From Marinilactibacillus sp042660675 (GTDB taxonomy: Bacteria; Bacillota; Bacilli; Lactobacillales; Carnobacteriaceae_A): a DNA stretch of 64,000 nt. The position numbers and the translations under genes were made by a program. The stretch is taken from NCBI RefSeq assembly GCF_042660675.1, contig NZ_JBHSUL010000002.1:124001-188000 (forward strand), in the 5' to 3' direction. Position 1 is the stretch's first letter. Every line of letters begins with the position of its first letter. Of this stretch, positions 35,501 to 43,777 are shown one piece after another. Under the pieces are notes generated by a model that saw only the letters and a program-made list of their open reading frames with translations, did no database searches and was not told where the DNA came from.

Positions 35501-38500
35501 AGCAGATCCATGGGCAGGTATTACACTTGGAGCACCAACGGTTGCACCACTCAGTGAAGATTCCGAAATCATCAGTGGAACGATTGGAAATCCAGTAGAA
35601 GATATTCCAGATGAAGCGCAACTTACAGCTGTAATTACGCTACCGGGCGGGGGAGTTATTAATGCCCCAGTGTTACCGGATGGAACGTATTCAGCATCAC
35701 TTGCTGGAATTGAACTTGAAGAAGATGATATTGTCTCAGTGCAAATTGTAGGATTACTTGGAGGAGTAACAGCGACAAGTGCACCGACAACAACAGCGGT
35801 ATTAGCTGGAGAAGTAGAAGAGCCAACTGATCCGTGGGCAGGTATTACGCTAGCAGCACCAACAATTGCGCCACTAAGTGAAGATTCTGAAATCATTAAT
35901 GGGGCAATTGGAAATCCAATTGGAGAAATTCCAGAAGGGGCACAATTAACGGCTGTCATCACATTGCCAGGTGGAACAATTATAAATGCCCCGGTACTAC
36001 CAGATGGAACGTATTCAGCATCACTTGCAGGCAATGTGCTTGAAGAAGATGACATTGTTTCTGTACGAATCGTAGGAGTTCTTGGAGGCGTAACAGCGAC
36101 AAGCGCACCAACAATTACAACGGTACTAGCTGGAGAAGTAGAAGAGCCAGCAGATCCGTGGGAAGGAATCACGCTAGAAGCACCAACAGTTGCGCCACTA
36201 AGTGAAGATTCAGAAATTATCAGTGGATCGATTGGAAATCCAGTAGAAGAAATTCCAGCGGAAGCACAATTGACAGCGGTAATTACACTACCAGGTGGAA
36301 CAACGATCAATGCCCCAGTACTGCCAGATGGAACGTATTCAGCGTCACTTGCGGGCAATGTGCTTGAAGAAGATGACATTGTATCTGTACGGATTGTAGG
36401 TTTACTTGGAGGCGTAACAGCGACAAGTGCACCAACAACAACAACAGTATTAGCCGGAGAAGATGAAGAGCCAGCAGATCCATGGGCAGGATTCACATTT
36501 GAATTACCGACCATCGATGAATTAACTGAAGATTCCGAGGCCATTACTGGAGCAATTGGTAATGATATTGCGGACATCCCAGAAGGTGCCACGCTAGTAG
36601 CTTCTATTACTTTACCAAATGGTGCTGTTGTTCAAGTAGATGTAGCAGAAGATGGAACATACACTTATGAACTTGGAGACTTAGCATTACTTGAAGGTCA
36701 AACAGTCGCTGTTCAAATTGTTGGAACCCTTGATGAGGTAACTTCAACAAGTGGCACGGCAACAGCAACAGTATTGGCTGGAGAAGATGAAGAACCAGCA
36801 GATCCATGGGCAGACTTCGAATTTGGCACGCCAATTATTGATGCTGTAACAGAAGACTCCGTAACCATCACCGGAGCCATCGGAAATCCAATTGGAGATG
36901 TTCCAGCAGGAGCAGATTTGACAGCTGAAATCACATTGCCAAATGGAGATATACTATTAGCACCTCTAGCAGCAGATGGAACATTTACAGCTTCATTAGG
37001 TGGAGTAACGCTAGCTGAAGGCGAAGAAATTTCTGTTCAAATCGTAGGGAATCTTGCAGGCGCGACAGCTACAAGTCCTACGGCAACAACAACAGTACTA
37101 GCAGGAGAAGATGAAGAGCCAGCAGATCCTTGGGCAGGCTTTGAGTTTGGCTTACCAACCATTGATCCAGTGACAGAAGATACTGGAGTCATTAGCGGAG
37201 TCATCGGTAACGATGTTGCGGATATTCCAGAAGGTGCCGTACTGACAGCTCGTATTACACTACCTGGCGGAGAAGTATTGACAGCCCCAGTAGTCGATGG
37301 AACGTACTCAGTATCACTAGGTAATCGTGTACTAGTTGAAGGGGACGAAGTTTCTGTTCAAATTACAGGACTTCTAGAAGGTGTTAGCTTATCAAGTGGC
37401 GTAGCCTCTACTACAGTATTAGCAGGAGAAGATGAAGAACCAGCGGATCCATGGGGAGACTTCGAATTTGGTTTACCAGTTATTGAGCCATTAACTGCAG
37501 ATTCAGACACCATTAGTGGAGCAATTGGTAACGCACCAGAAGATGTTCCAGAAGGCGCGGAGTCTACTGCGTATATCACTCTACCAAATGGAACGGTTGT
37601 TCAAACACCAGTATTACCAGACGGTACATTCGTTTATGATCTCGACGGATTAGAATTATCTGAGGGAGATATCGTAGCAGTTGAAATAGTGGGTACTTTA
37701 GATGGAGTAACATCAACCAGTCCTACAGCTGTTTCCGTTGTAGCAGCAGGCGAAGATGAAGAGCCGACAGATCCAGATACACCTGACTGGCAAGGATTCT
37801 TACCAAGTACACCAACAGTAGGTACATTATCCGCAGATGCTGTTTCATTAACAGGCACAACAGCTGATATTCCAGGCGACTTACCAGACGGTGTAGGATT
37901 GGTAGCTCAATTTAGAATACTACCAGATGGACCAATCGTTACAGCAGATATTGGTGAAGATGGTACTTTCACATTTGACTTATCAGATACAGTATTTGCG
38001 GTTGGAGATACGTTCGAAGTGAGAACGGTTGCTACTTTAGAAGGCGAAACACGTTCAAGTACACCTGCAGAAGGTACAGTAACACCAGGAGAAGTAGATC
38101 CGGAAAATCCATGGGGAGACTTCGTTCTAGGTGTTCCAACATTGAATGCTTTAACAGAGGATTCAGCAGAGGTTAGCGGAATGATTGGAAATATCGCTGC
38201 TAACGTTCCAGAAGGTGCTGTGTTAAGAGCAGTCATTACATTACCTGATGAAAGTACACTAGAAGTAGATGTAGACGAAGCAGGCATGTTCTCAGCACCT
38301 TTAGGAGACTTTGAGTTACTTGAAGGGCAAACAGTTTCCGTTCAGATCTTTGGAGCATTAGGTGGAGAAGAGATTTCAAGTGGGATCGGAACAACAACGG
38401 TTGGAGCTGGAGCAATTGATCCGGAAGAACCAACAGATCCAGACGAAGCTTGGGAAAATTATGAACTATCTACTCCATTCTTAAATCCAGTAACAGAAGA

Positions 38501-41500
38501 TTCGGCTGTACTTTCAGGAACAACACTGAATTTACCAGGTGATGCACCTGAAGGGACAACATTAACTGCAGTTGCAACTTTACTAGATGGAACTGAAGTA
38601 GACGCTACAATAGATGAACTTGGTAACTTTGAATTCTCGCTAGCTGGTCAGTCATTGACTGCTGGAGAAACGATATCTGTTACCGTGGTTGCGAGTAGAA
38701 ATGGCGAGACCAGAACAAGTCCAGCTTCTACAATCACAATCGGTACAGGTGCAATAGATCCAGACGATCAATGGGATAATTTAGTACTGGCAACACCAAC
38801 AGTCAATCCAGTAACAGAAGATTCTGTCGAACTGACAGGTTCTACACTGAATACTCCAGGATTATTGCCGGAAGGCGCAACTTTAAATGCTCAAGTTACT
38901 TTACCAGATGGTACGGTATTGAACACTCTGGTAGCAGCAGACGGAACGTTCGCTGTATCGCTTGAAGGACAAACTTTACCAGTAGGGGAGACTATCTCAA
39001 CATTAATCTTTGCTGAAAGAGCTGGGGAAAGAATTGACAGTCCAGCAGCGACTACTACAATTGCTACAGGTACTGTAGTAGTTCCAGAAGATCCGTCAGA
39101 CGAAGAATGGGAAGCGTTCAATCCGGTTGTTCCGACAGTTAATCCATTAACGGATGCATCTACGGCCGTTACAGGAACAACTGAGAATCGACCAGGGGAA
39201 GTACCAGCAGGTACAGTTTTAACTGCGGTAGTAACTTTACCAGGCGGAGGTACGCTTACAGCGCCAGTTGGAGAAGATGGATCATTCGCAGTTGATTTGG
39301 AAGGAAATGCTTTAACACCAGGACAAGAAATTTTAACAACCATCCTTGCTGTCCGTGAAGGAGAAGAGAAAGTCAGTTTACCAGCTACAACAACAGTAGG
39401 ATCAAGTGGTCCAAGTACTCCAGAAGAACCTGAGGAACCGGCTGATCCGTGGTTAGGATACTCTCCGGCGATTCCTAGTTTAGCAGGAGTTACAGAAGAT
39501 TCCACAGTTTTAAACGGTAGCACAAATGATATTGCAGGAACTTATCCAGAAGGAACAGTACTGACAGTCACTTTCACTATTCCAGGATTAGGAACAGTTA
39601 CTGAGACGGTCGCAGCAGACGGCACATTCAGTACGTCACTTGCAGGTGCGGCACTCGTAGCGGGAGAAACGATTACTGCAACCGTTACGGCTTCGTTAGA
39701 AGGGCAAGAATCATTAACTAGTGCGCCAGCTACTATTACAATTGGTGAAGGGACACCGGATCCACTTCCAGAAGATCCAGATGAAGCGTGGGAGGCTTAT
39801 ACACCAGCGACTCCGACACTTAATGCAGTGGATGCTGATTCGACAGTTGTTAGCGGGAATACAGTAGATGTTGGAGATGCAGTACCGGCGGATGCAACAC
39901 TGTTTGCAGTACTCAGTATTCCAGGAATTGGAGAAGTTGAAGCAGACGTTGTAGATGGAGTCTTCACTATTGAAGTTCCAGCAGGCTCACTCGAAGCTGG
40001 GTCAATTATTACAGCAACGATAAGAGCGGAACGAGAAGGGGAAGAACCAAGATTCAGTGGTACAGCTAGTACGACTGTTGGTACAGGTACGGTTGATCCG
40101 GTCGATCCAGAACCAGCACCCGGATTGGGAGATTATATTCCTGCGGTACCGACTGTTAATCCAGTAACAGAAGACTCTACTGAATTGACAGGAACAACAC
40201 CGGATATCTTAGCCAATCTTCCTGAAGGAACAGTACTCAACGCGGTGATTACGTTACCAGGAGGTGGAACTGAAACGGTACCGGTCGTTGATGGAGCGTT
40301 TAGTTTACCGTTAGATGGGATTGAATTAACACAAGGAGAAACGATTACAGTAACGATTGTTGCGACACTAGGAGATGAAACAGCTACAGGTACTCCTGCT
40401 ACAATCACGATTGGTTCAGGTGTAATTGATCCAGTCGATCCTACTGATCCAGTTGATCCGGATGAAGAGTGGGCGGCATTTACACCAGCGATTCCAGGCT
40501 TGAATCCAGTAACAGAAGATTCAACCTTACTAACAGGATTTACAGCAAATACACCAGAAAATACACCAACAGGTACAACTTTGACAGCTGTTCTTACGCT
40601 GCCAGATGGTACTGAAATTGATGTAGTAGTAAATCCAGACGGCTCATTCGAATTCCCACTAGAAGGCGTGGCTCTAGAAGAAGGCGACTTACTTTCAGTC
40701 GTAATCATTGCTTCAAGAGAGGGAAATGATCCGATAACCAGTGGGGCTTCTATTGTAACTGTCACTGCAGGTGCACTTGATGAGGATGATGCTTGGGATA
40801 ACTATACTCCAGCAATTCCAGTAGTTAATCCGGTACCAGAAAACGCAGAAGAAATCACAGGTTCAACACCAGATATTCCAGCGAACCTTCCAGAAGGAAC
40901 AGAACTGGAAGTCGTCGTAACATTGCCTAACGGAGAAGAAGTAAGAGTTCCTGTAAATGATGATGGAACGTTTACTGTACCAATCGATGTCGAGCTGAGT
41001 GAAGGAGACACAATCACAGTTGTTATCGAAGCTTCTAGAGGAGATGAAACGAAAACAAGTGATCCTTCAACTGTTACTGTTGGACCAGAAATTGTAGATC
41101 CAGTTGATGAATGGGCAGACTTTGTTCCAGGCGTTCCAGCTGTAGATCCAATTACAGAAGATTCTGAAACCATTACAGGACGTTCGCCAAACCTACCATC
41201 TAGTTTACCGGCAGGTGCTACGCTCACTGTTGAAGTGACATTGCCAAATGGAGAAGTCTTAACAGGTGTTGTCAACGAAGATGGAACATTTGAAATAGAT
41301 CTAGAAGGTAGAGAGTTAGAACCAGGAGATACCATCTCGGTTATCATCGTAGGAGAATATAACGGTGACAGAGTAGAAAGCTTGCCAGCCGAAGTGACTA
41401 TCGGATCTAGTCAAGAAGAACCCGGAGAAGAAGAACCAGATGAAGGTATTTTCGATGGCATCACACCATTCATTCCGGCAATCGATCCGGTAACTGAAAA

Positions 41501-42773
41501 CTCTACAGTTCTAACAGGTAGAACAACTGATACACTAGATCGTTATCCAGAAGGAACAGTGCTGTTTGCCAGACTGACACTACCAGATGGAAGAGTATTT
41601 ATGGTCATGGTTAATCCAGATGGAACATTTGCTTTCTCTCTCAACGGTGTAACGTTAACTGCAGGAGATTTGCTAAATGTTGAAATCGTAGCGATGAATG
41701 GAGACGAAACAGTTTCCAGTATGCCATCTGTAATAACAGTAGGTGCAGGAGAAGTACCGGTAGATCCAGAGGAACCAGGTAACGAATGGGCTGATTTTGA
41801 ACCGGCCGTTCCTACAATTCGACCAGTATTTGAAAATTCAACTGAATTAGTTGGTAGAACACCAGATATTGCATCCAATCTGCCTGAAGGAACGGAATTA
41901 TGGGCATATATTACGATTGAAGGATATGATGAAACATTTAGAGTTCTAGTAGATGAAGATGGATTCTTTAGATTATCATTAGATGGAATTGATTTGGTTC
42001 CTGGAAGTTGGATTACAGTTAGAATGGTTGCTTTCAACGGAGAGGAAATGAGAATGAGCCTTCCAGCGTTTGCAACGGTAGCTGGCTTGGTACCAGGCGA
42101 ACCAGGTGAACCAGGTGAACCGGGTGAACCGGGTGAACCGGGCGAACCAGGAGGACCAGGCGAACCAGGACAACCGGGAGGACCAGGACAACCAGGAGGA
42201 CCAGGAACACCAGGACAACCGGGAGGACCGGGAACACCAGGACAACCGGGAGGACCAGGAACACCAGGAACACCAGGACAACCGGGAGGACCGGGAACAC
42301 CAGGACAACCAGGCGTTCCGGGAACACCAGTAGTCAATCCAATCAGACCAGGGGATACTTCAGTTGGTGGAACAACTACACCGCCATCTCAACTCCCAGA
42401 AGGCTCTGAAATCGAAGTTGTAGTCGTCTTACCTGATGGAACAGTTATCAGAGGACCCGTCAATGCTGATGGAAGCTTCAATATTCCTTTAGGAAGACCA
42501 GTCGCTTCAGGAGAAATCATCAGAGTTTACACTGTGATTACAAGAGACGGTGAAGAAATGATGAGTGATACAGTGGTTATGTCAGCAGGAAGAGGACAGA
42601 TTGGAACCGTACCAGGTAGAGATAGTGTTCGTGGACCATCGTCTAGACCTAGTGGATTCTTACCTCAGACTTCTAGCGCAGATACAATCACTCTGACAGC
42701 AATTGGTTTAGGATTGATTGGACTTGCAGGAGCATTGTTCTTCAAAAATAGAAAAAGAAAAAATAAAGCGTAA
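32511..42773 (+). CDS. Giant repeat-rich LPxTG-type surface adhesin
   Basis: A 3420-residue secreted wall protein. AAGGAGG lies 8 bases before a TTG at 32511, which I take as the start. A basic N-terminus and hydrophobic stretch (ASYTAIATTLAF) form an unusually long signal peptide. Residues about 50-350 are a non-repeated beta-rich region like the ligand-binding heads of Gram-positive adhesins. From about 357 to 3194 run 26 Ig-like repeats of about 100-115 residues, each with the pattern P(T/V)..(L/V)(S/T)EDS...(T/S)G, then PEGT.L.A..TLP.G, then DG(T/S)F and a Pro/Glu/Asp linker ending W..F/Y. A collagen-like Gly-X-Y tract at about 3195-3274 is followed by a 27th repeat and the anchor LPQTS at 3384-3388. 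It probably mediates attachment or aggregation; the ligand is unknown. Confidence 0.92.
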   Translation: MKKYTRTKKVKNKKVTKYVKRASYTAIATTLAFQPIAPLFQNGQFVGFSDQKVNAALADISLLGAGSTLQSNVGVAEAEGTRISQNEEGNYDLDVTLRGQAGGIEVDLLDPKTAVFVIPPELSDEIQTTGAVVDININLLLPNTIDALNNTELDGVVTTTNSLVALLGGVGEGLGVSGIGRLNRAVTALQTALTLPYNATVPVIERTAPDGSVVLTAEFTEGVGQAIQQNYINILNELTAAINGLRLTNPLLGALVNPLLRTLTGTVTTTVIPLVNGIVAGTNNILTQTVDINIGGNSFFRLRGVTVADPDVETADIRAAVVSLTGPALLDIDILTDVQTEAPFVTYIFDGVVLEGPFSPAAPSVDPLSEDSTEITGTTTDIDIPDDVILTAISTLPDGTSLSAVVGEDGSFTIPLGDNTLVGNEVVSTVISATNPAGTLVSTPTTTIVAVVEEPEGPDWEGYTPGVPTTEEVTVDSTTLSGYVTDDLDAIPAGTVLEAILQIDVEGATPLTVTVDPDGTFDFDLTGLALEEGQVLSISIRATLEGDVRTGDAALRVVGPAVEEPEEPEEPDWQEFSPVAPTVQDVILAGSTEISGSTTDLPSEVPDGVTLFAQGFVPGIGAFETPVGEDGSFTIDTGDYTLLENDVVFVSIVARLGNETRSSTVVERTVTVADPLDGFVPATPTLGTLRTNSTTLSGTTTDLPEDLPDGVEFIALMRVLPDGEILSATIQADGSFTFDVSEIDLPEGADFASIIRASTADGQFRDSDVYFDVILPAEEEPADPWGDFTLAAPTIEPLSEDSEIVTGAIGNPIADIPEGALLTASITLEDGTVLTAPVSPNGTYSVSLAGNELSVDDIVTVEIIGVLEGVSITSTPTATTVLAGEVEEPADPWAGFTLAAPTISTLSEDSEVISGAIGNPITEVPEGAQLTAFITLADGTVVQAPVSADGTYSTSLAGNVLEEGDVVSVQIVGVLEGVTATSAATTTTVLAGEVEEPADPWAGITLGAPTVAPLSEDSEIISGTIGNPVEDIPDEAQLTAVITLPGGGVINAPVLPDGTYSASLAGIELEEDDIVSVQIVGLLGGVTATSAPTTTAVLAGEVEEPTDPWAGITLAAPTIAPLSEDSEIINGAIGNPIGEIPEGAQLTAVITLPGGTIINAPVLPDGTYSASLAGNVLEEDDIVSVRIVGVLGGVTATSAPTITTVLAGEVEEPADPWEGITLEAPTVAPLSEDSEIISGSIGNPVEEIPAEAQLTAVITLPGGTTINAPVLPDGTYSASLAGNVLEEDDIVSVRIVGLLGGVTATSAPTTTTVLAGEDEEPADPWAGFTFELPTIDELTEDSEAITGAIGNDIADIPEGATLVASITLPNGAVVQVDVAEDGTYTYELGDLALLEGQTVAVQIVGTLDEVTSTSGTATATVLAGEDEEPADPWADFEFGTPIIDAVTEDSVTITGAIGNPIGDVPAGADLTAEITLPNGDILLAPLAADGTFTASLGGVTLAEGEEISVQIVGNLAGATATSPTATTTVLAGEDEEPADPWAGFEFGLPTIDPVTEDTGVISGVIGNDVADIPEGAVLTARITLPGGEVLTAPVVDGTYSVSLGNRVLVEGDEVSVQITGLLEGVSLSSGVASTTVLAGEDEEPADPWGDFEFGLPVIEPLTADSDTISGAIGNAPEDVPEGAESTAYITLPNGTVVQTPVLPDGTFVYDLDGLELSEGDIVAVEIVGTLDGVTSTSPTAVSVVAAGEDEEPTDPDTPDWQGFLPSTPTVGTLSADAVSLTGTTADIPGDLPDGVGLVAQFRILPDGPIVTADIGEDGTFTFDLSDTVFAVGDTFEVRTVATLEGETRSSTPAEGTVTPGEVDPENPWGDFVLGVPTLNALTEDSAEVSGMIGNIAANVPEGAVLRAVITLPDESTLEVDVDEAGMFSAPLGDFELLEGQTVSVQIFGALGGEEISSGIGTTTVGAGAIDPEEPTDPDEAWENYELSTPFLNPVTEDSAVLSGTTLNLPGDAPEGTTLTAVATLLDGTEVDATIDELGNFEFSLAGQSLTAGETISVTVVASRNGETRTSPASTITIGTGAIDPDDQWDNLVLATPTVNPVTEDSVELTGSTLNTPGLLPEGATLNAQVTLPDGTVLNTLVAADGTFAVSLEGQTLPVGETISTLIFAERAGERIDSPAATTTIATGTVVVPEDPSDEEWEAFNPVVPTVNPLTDASTAVTGTTENRPGEVPAGTVLTAVVTLPGGGTLTAPVGEDGSFAVDLEGNALTPGQEILTTILAVREGEEKVSLPATTTVGSSGPSTPEEPEEPADPWLGYSPAIPSLAGVTEDSTVLNGSTNDIAGTYPEGTVLTVTFTIPGLGTVTETVAADGTFSTSLAGAALVAGETITATVTASLEGQESLTSAPATITIGEGTPDPLPEDPDEAWEAYTPATPTLNAVDADSTVVSGNTVDVGDAVPADATLFAVLSIPGIGEVEADVVDGVFTIEVPAGSLEAGSIITATIRAEREGEEPRFSGTASTTVGTGTVDPVDPEPAPGLGDYIPAVPTVNPVTEDSTELTGTTPDILANLPEGTVLNAVITLPGGGTETVPVVDGAFSLPLDGIELTQGETITVTIVATLGDETATGTPATITIGSGVIDPVDPTDPVDPDEEWAAFTPAIPGLNPVTEDSTLLTGFTANTPENTPTGTTLTAVLTLPDGTEIDVVVNPDGSFEFPLEGVALEEGDLLSVVIIASREGNDPITSGASIVTVTAGALDEDDAWDNYTPAIPVVNPVPENAEEITGSTPDIPANLPEGTELEVVVTLPNGEEVRVPVNDDGTFTVPIDVELSEGDTITVVIEASRGDETKTSDPSTVTVGPEIVDPVDEWADFVPGVPAVDPITEDSETITGRSPNLPSSLPAGATLTVEVTLPNGEVLTGVVNEDGTFEIDLEGRELEPGDTISVIIVGEYNGDRVESLPAEVTIGSSQEEPGEEEPDEGIFDGITPFIPAIDPVTENSTVLTGRTTDTLDRYPEGTVLFARLTLPDGRVFMVMVNPDGTFAFSLNGVTLTAGDLLNVEIVAMNGDETVSSMPSVITVGAGEVPVDPEEPGNEWADFEPAVPTIRPVFENSTELVGRTPDIASNLPEGTELWAYITIEGYDETFRVLVDEDGFFRLSLDGIDLVPGSWITVRMVAFNGEEMRMSLPAFATVAGLVPGEPGEPGEPGEPGEPGEPGGPGEPGQPGGPGQPGGPGTPGQPGGPGTPGQPGGPGTPGTPGQPGGPGTPGQPGVPGTPVVNPIRPGDTSVGGTTTPPSQLPEGSEIEVVVVLPDGTVIRGPVNADGSFNIPLGRPVASGEIIRVYTVITRDGEEMMSDTVVMSAGRGQIGTVPGRDSVRGPSSRPSGFLPQTSSADTITLTAIGLGLIGLAGALFFKNRKRKNKA
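33580..42093 (+). repeat. Tandem array of 26 Ig-like repeats in the adhesin gene
   Basis: I count 26 units of about 310-345 bases by the recurring W..F/Y...P opening. Units 5-13 (about 34870-37796) share GAIGNP-type and VLAGE.EEPADPW linkers. Units 7, 8 and 9 (about 35518-36480) are almost identical in protein and very close in DNA, showing recent duplication. Units outside this core are more diverged. Confidence 0.85.
42094..42330 (+). repeat. Collagen-like Gly-X-Y tract
   Basis: About 26 uninterrupted G-x-P/Gly-Pro-Gly triplets: GEP units first, then mixed GQP, GGP and GTP units. The DNA is a run of 9-base near-repeats (CCAGGTGAA, CCGGGTGAA and so on), liable to change in length by slippage. 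The product could form a collagen-like triple helix. Confidence 0.85.
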
Positions 42774-42805
42774 AAATAGTAGACTAAATTAAGTGAGCAT
42801 AGACT

Positions 42806-42847
42806 AAAAAAGCCATTACCCTGAAATCTTAGGGTAGTGGCTTTTTA
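42806..42847. terminator. Bidirectional terminator between the adhesin and sortase genes
   Basis: AAAAAGCCATTACCCT pairs with AGGGTAGTGGCTTTTT with one G-T pair. It lies between the convergent stop codons. Confidence 0.85.
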
Positions 42848-42865
42848 GCATGAAATGAAATTGAA

Positions 42866-43558
42866 TTAGATTGATTCGTTTAAATAAAAATAGGAAGCAA
42901 TTTCTTCTGATTCGTCAACAGGAATAGTATCAAGTAATGTACCCTGAGTTAAAAGTCGTTTATCACCATCATAGTTACAGGTAATCAAGGTGACCAAGGC
43001 TTCATCTGTATCTTCGATTACAGAAACTTGCGTGGGATCAATGATTTTATGGGTAACAATTTCATACACGTAAAAATTTGAAGCATCTGTCAGATAAACT
43101 TTCATACCTATTTCGGCCCTGTGAAGAGGTGCAAATAGTAAAGTGGGATCCTTCATATTATGACTTGCCAGTGCATAATTATCTTGTCCCATTTGTTGAT
43201 TTTGCTTCATCGTTCCTGCGCCAGTCAAAAGGTTGTTGTTTGAGAGACCTTTTAAAATAGAAAGGTGCAAGCCAACTTCCGGAATGGCAATCGAACCAAT
43301 CACAGGTAAATCTGAAGCAGACAACTGCGCTTTGAGGACATCTGTGATAGAGACTTCCTCAACGGATTCAAAATCAAAATTCCCATCTGCATAAGAAAGG
43401 TTTTGTTCTATATCAGATGTAGTAACTGTTAACGTTTCTGCGCTCCTTCGTTGCACTAAAAAATTTTGCAAAGGTTCTGCAGCTAAGAACATAAGGCCTA
43501 TAATAAGTAAAAAAGCAGCAAGAAAAGAAATGATTTTAGATTTTGTTTTATCAGACAT
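42866..43558 (-). CDS. srtA: Class A sortase
   Basis: A 230-residue membrane transpeptidase that cuts LPxTG-type signals and links the protein to peptidoglycan. ATG 43558 is used, with AGGTGAG upstream; a GTG 9 bases earlier is the alternative. One N-terminal transmembrane anchor lies at about 8-27. The catalytic triad is H133 (ASHNM), C194 (TLITC) and R201 (DKRLLTQG). It faces the adhesin gene across a shared terminator and should anchor both the LPQTS adhesin and the LPKTG GH5 enzyme of this window. Confidence 0.93.
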   Translation of the reverse strand: MSDKTKSKIISFLAAFLLIIGLMFLAAEPLQNFLVQRRSAETLTVTTSDIEQNLSYADGNFDFESVEEVSITDVLKAQLSASDLPVIGSIAIPEVGLHLSILKGLSNNNLLTGAGTMKQNQQMGQDNYALASHNMKDPTLLFAPLHRAEIGMKVYLTDASNFYVYEIVTHKIIDPTQVSVIEDTDEALVTLITCNYDGDKRLLTQGTLLDTIPVDESEEIASYFYLNESI

Positions 43559-43777
43559 GTATCTCACCTTTTAGATTTAGATTATGACGATATACACAGT
43601 ATACAGTATTTAATGGACATATGTGTTAGAAAAAGTGAACGTACGAAAAGAAAAAGAGGTTTTTAATTATAAATGAAATAATATCCGTTACTTTAAGCGT
43701 ATTAGTTGTATACGTCTACATTTTTTCCTTAAGATAAGTGTAAATTAGATGAACAAATTCTTAAGGAGGACTTTATA

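Noticed and set aside
35363..36592. 409-codon open frame on the minus strand inside the adhesin gene
   Set aside because: It runs antisense to the Ig-like repeats, has a Ser/Pro/Val-rich composition created by codon bias, and no ribosome site. The same holds for long minus-strand frames at 38891-39523, 40133-40765, 40802-41347 and 41543-42337.
42094..42330. Short regularly spaced DNA repeats that could suggest a CRISPR array
   Set aside because: The repeats are 9 bases long with no unique spacers and are in frame as Gly-X-Y codons of the adhesin.
42106..42333. 75-codon plus-strand frame rich in Asn, Gln and Asp within the collagen tract
   Set aside because: It is an out-of-frame reading of the Gly-X-Y repeats without its own start signals.
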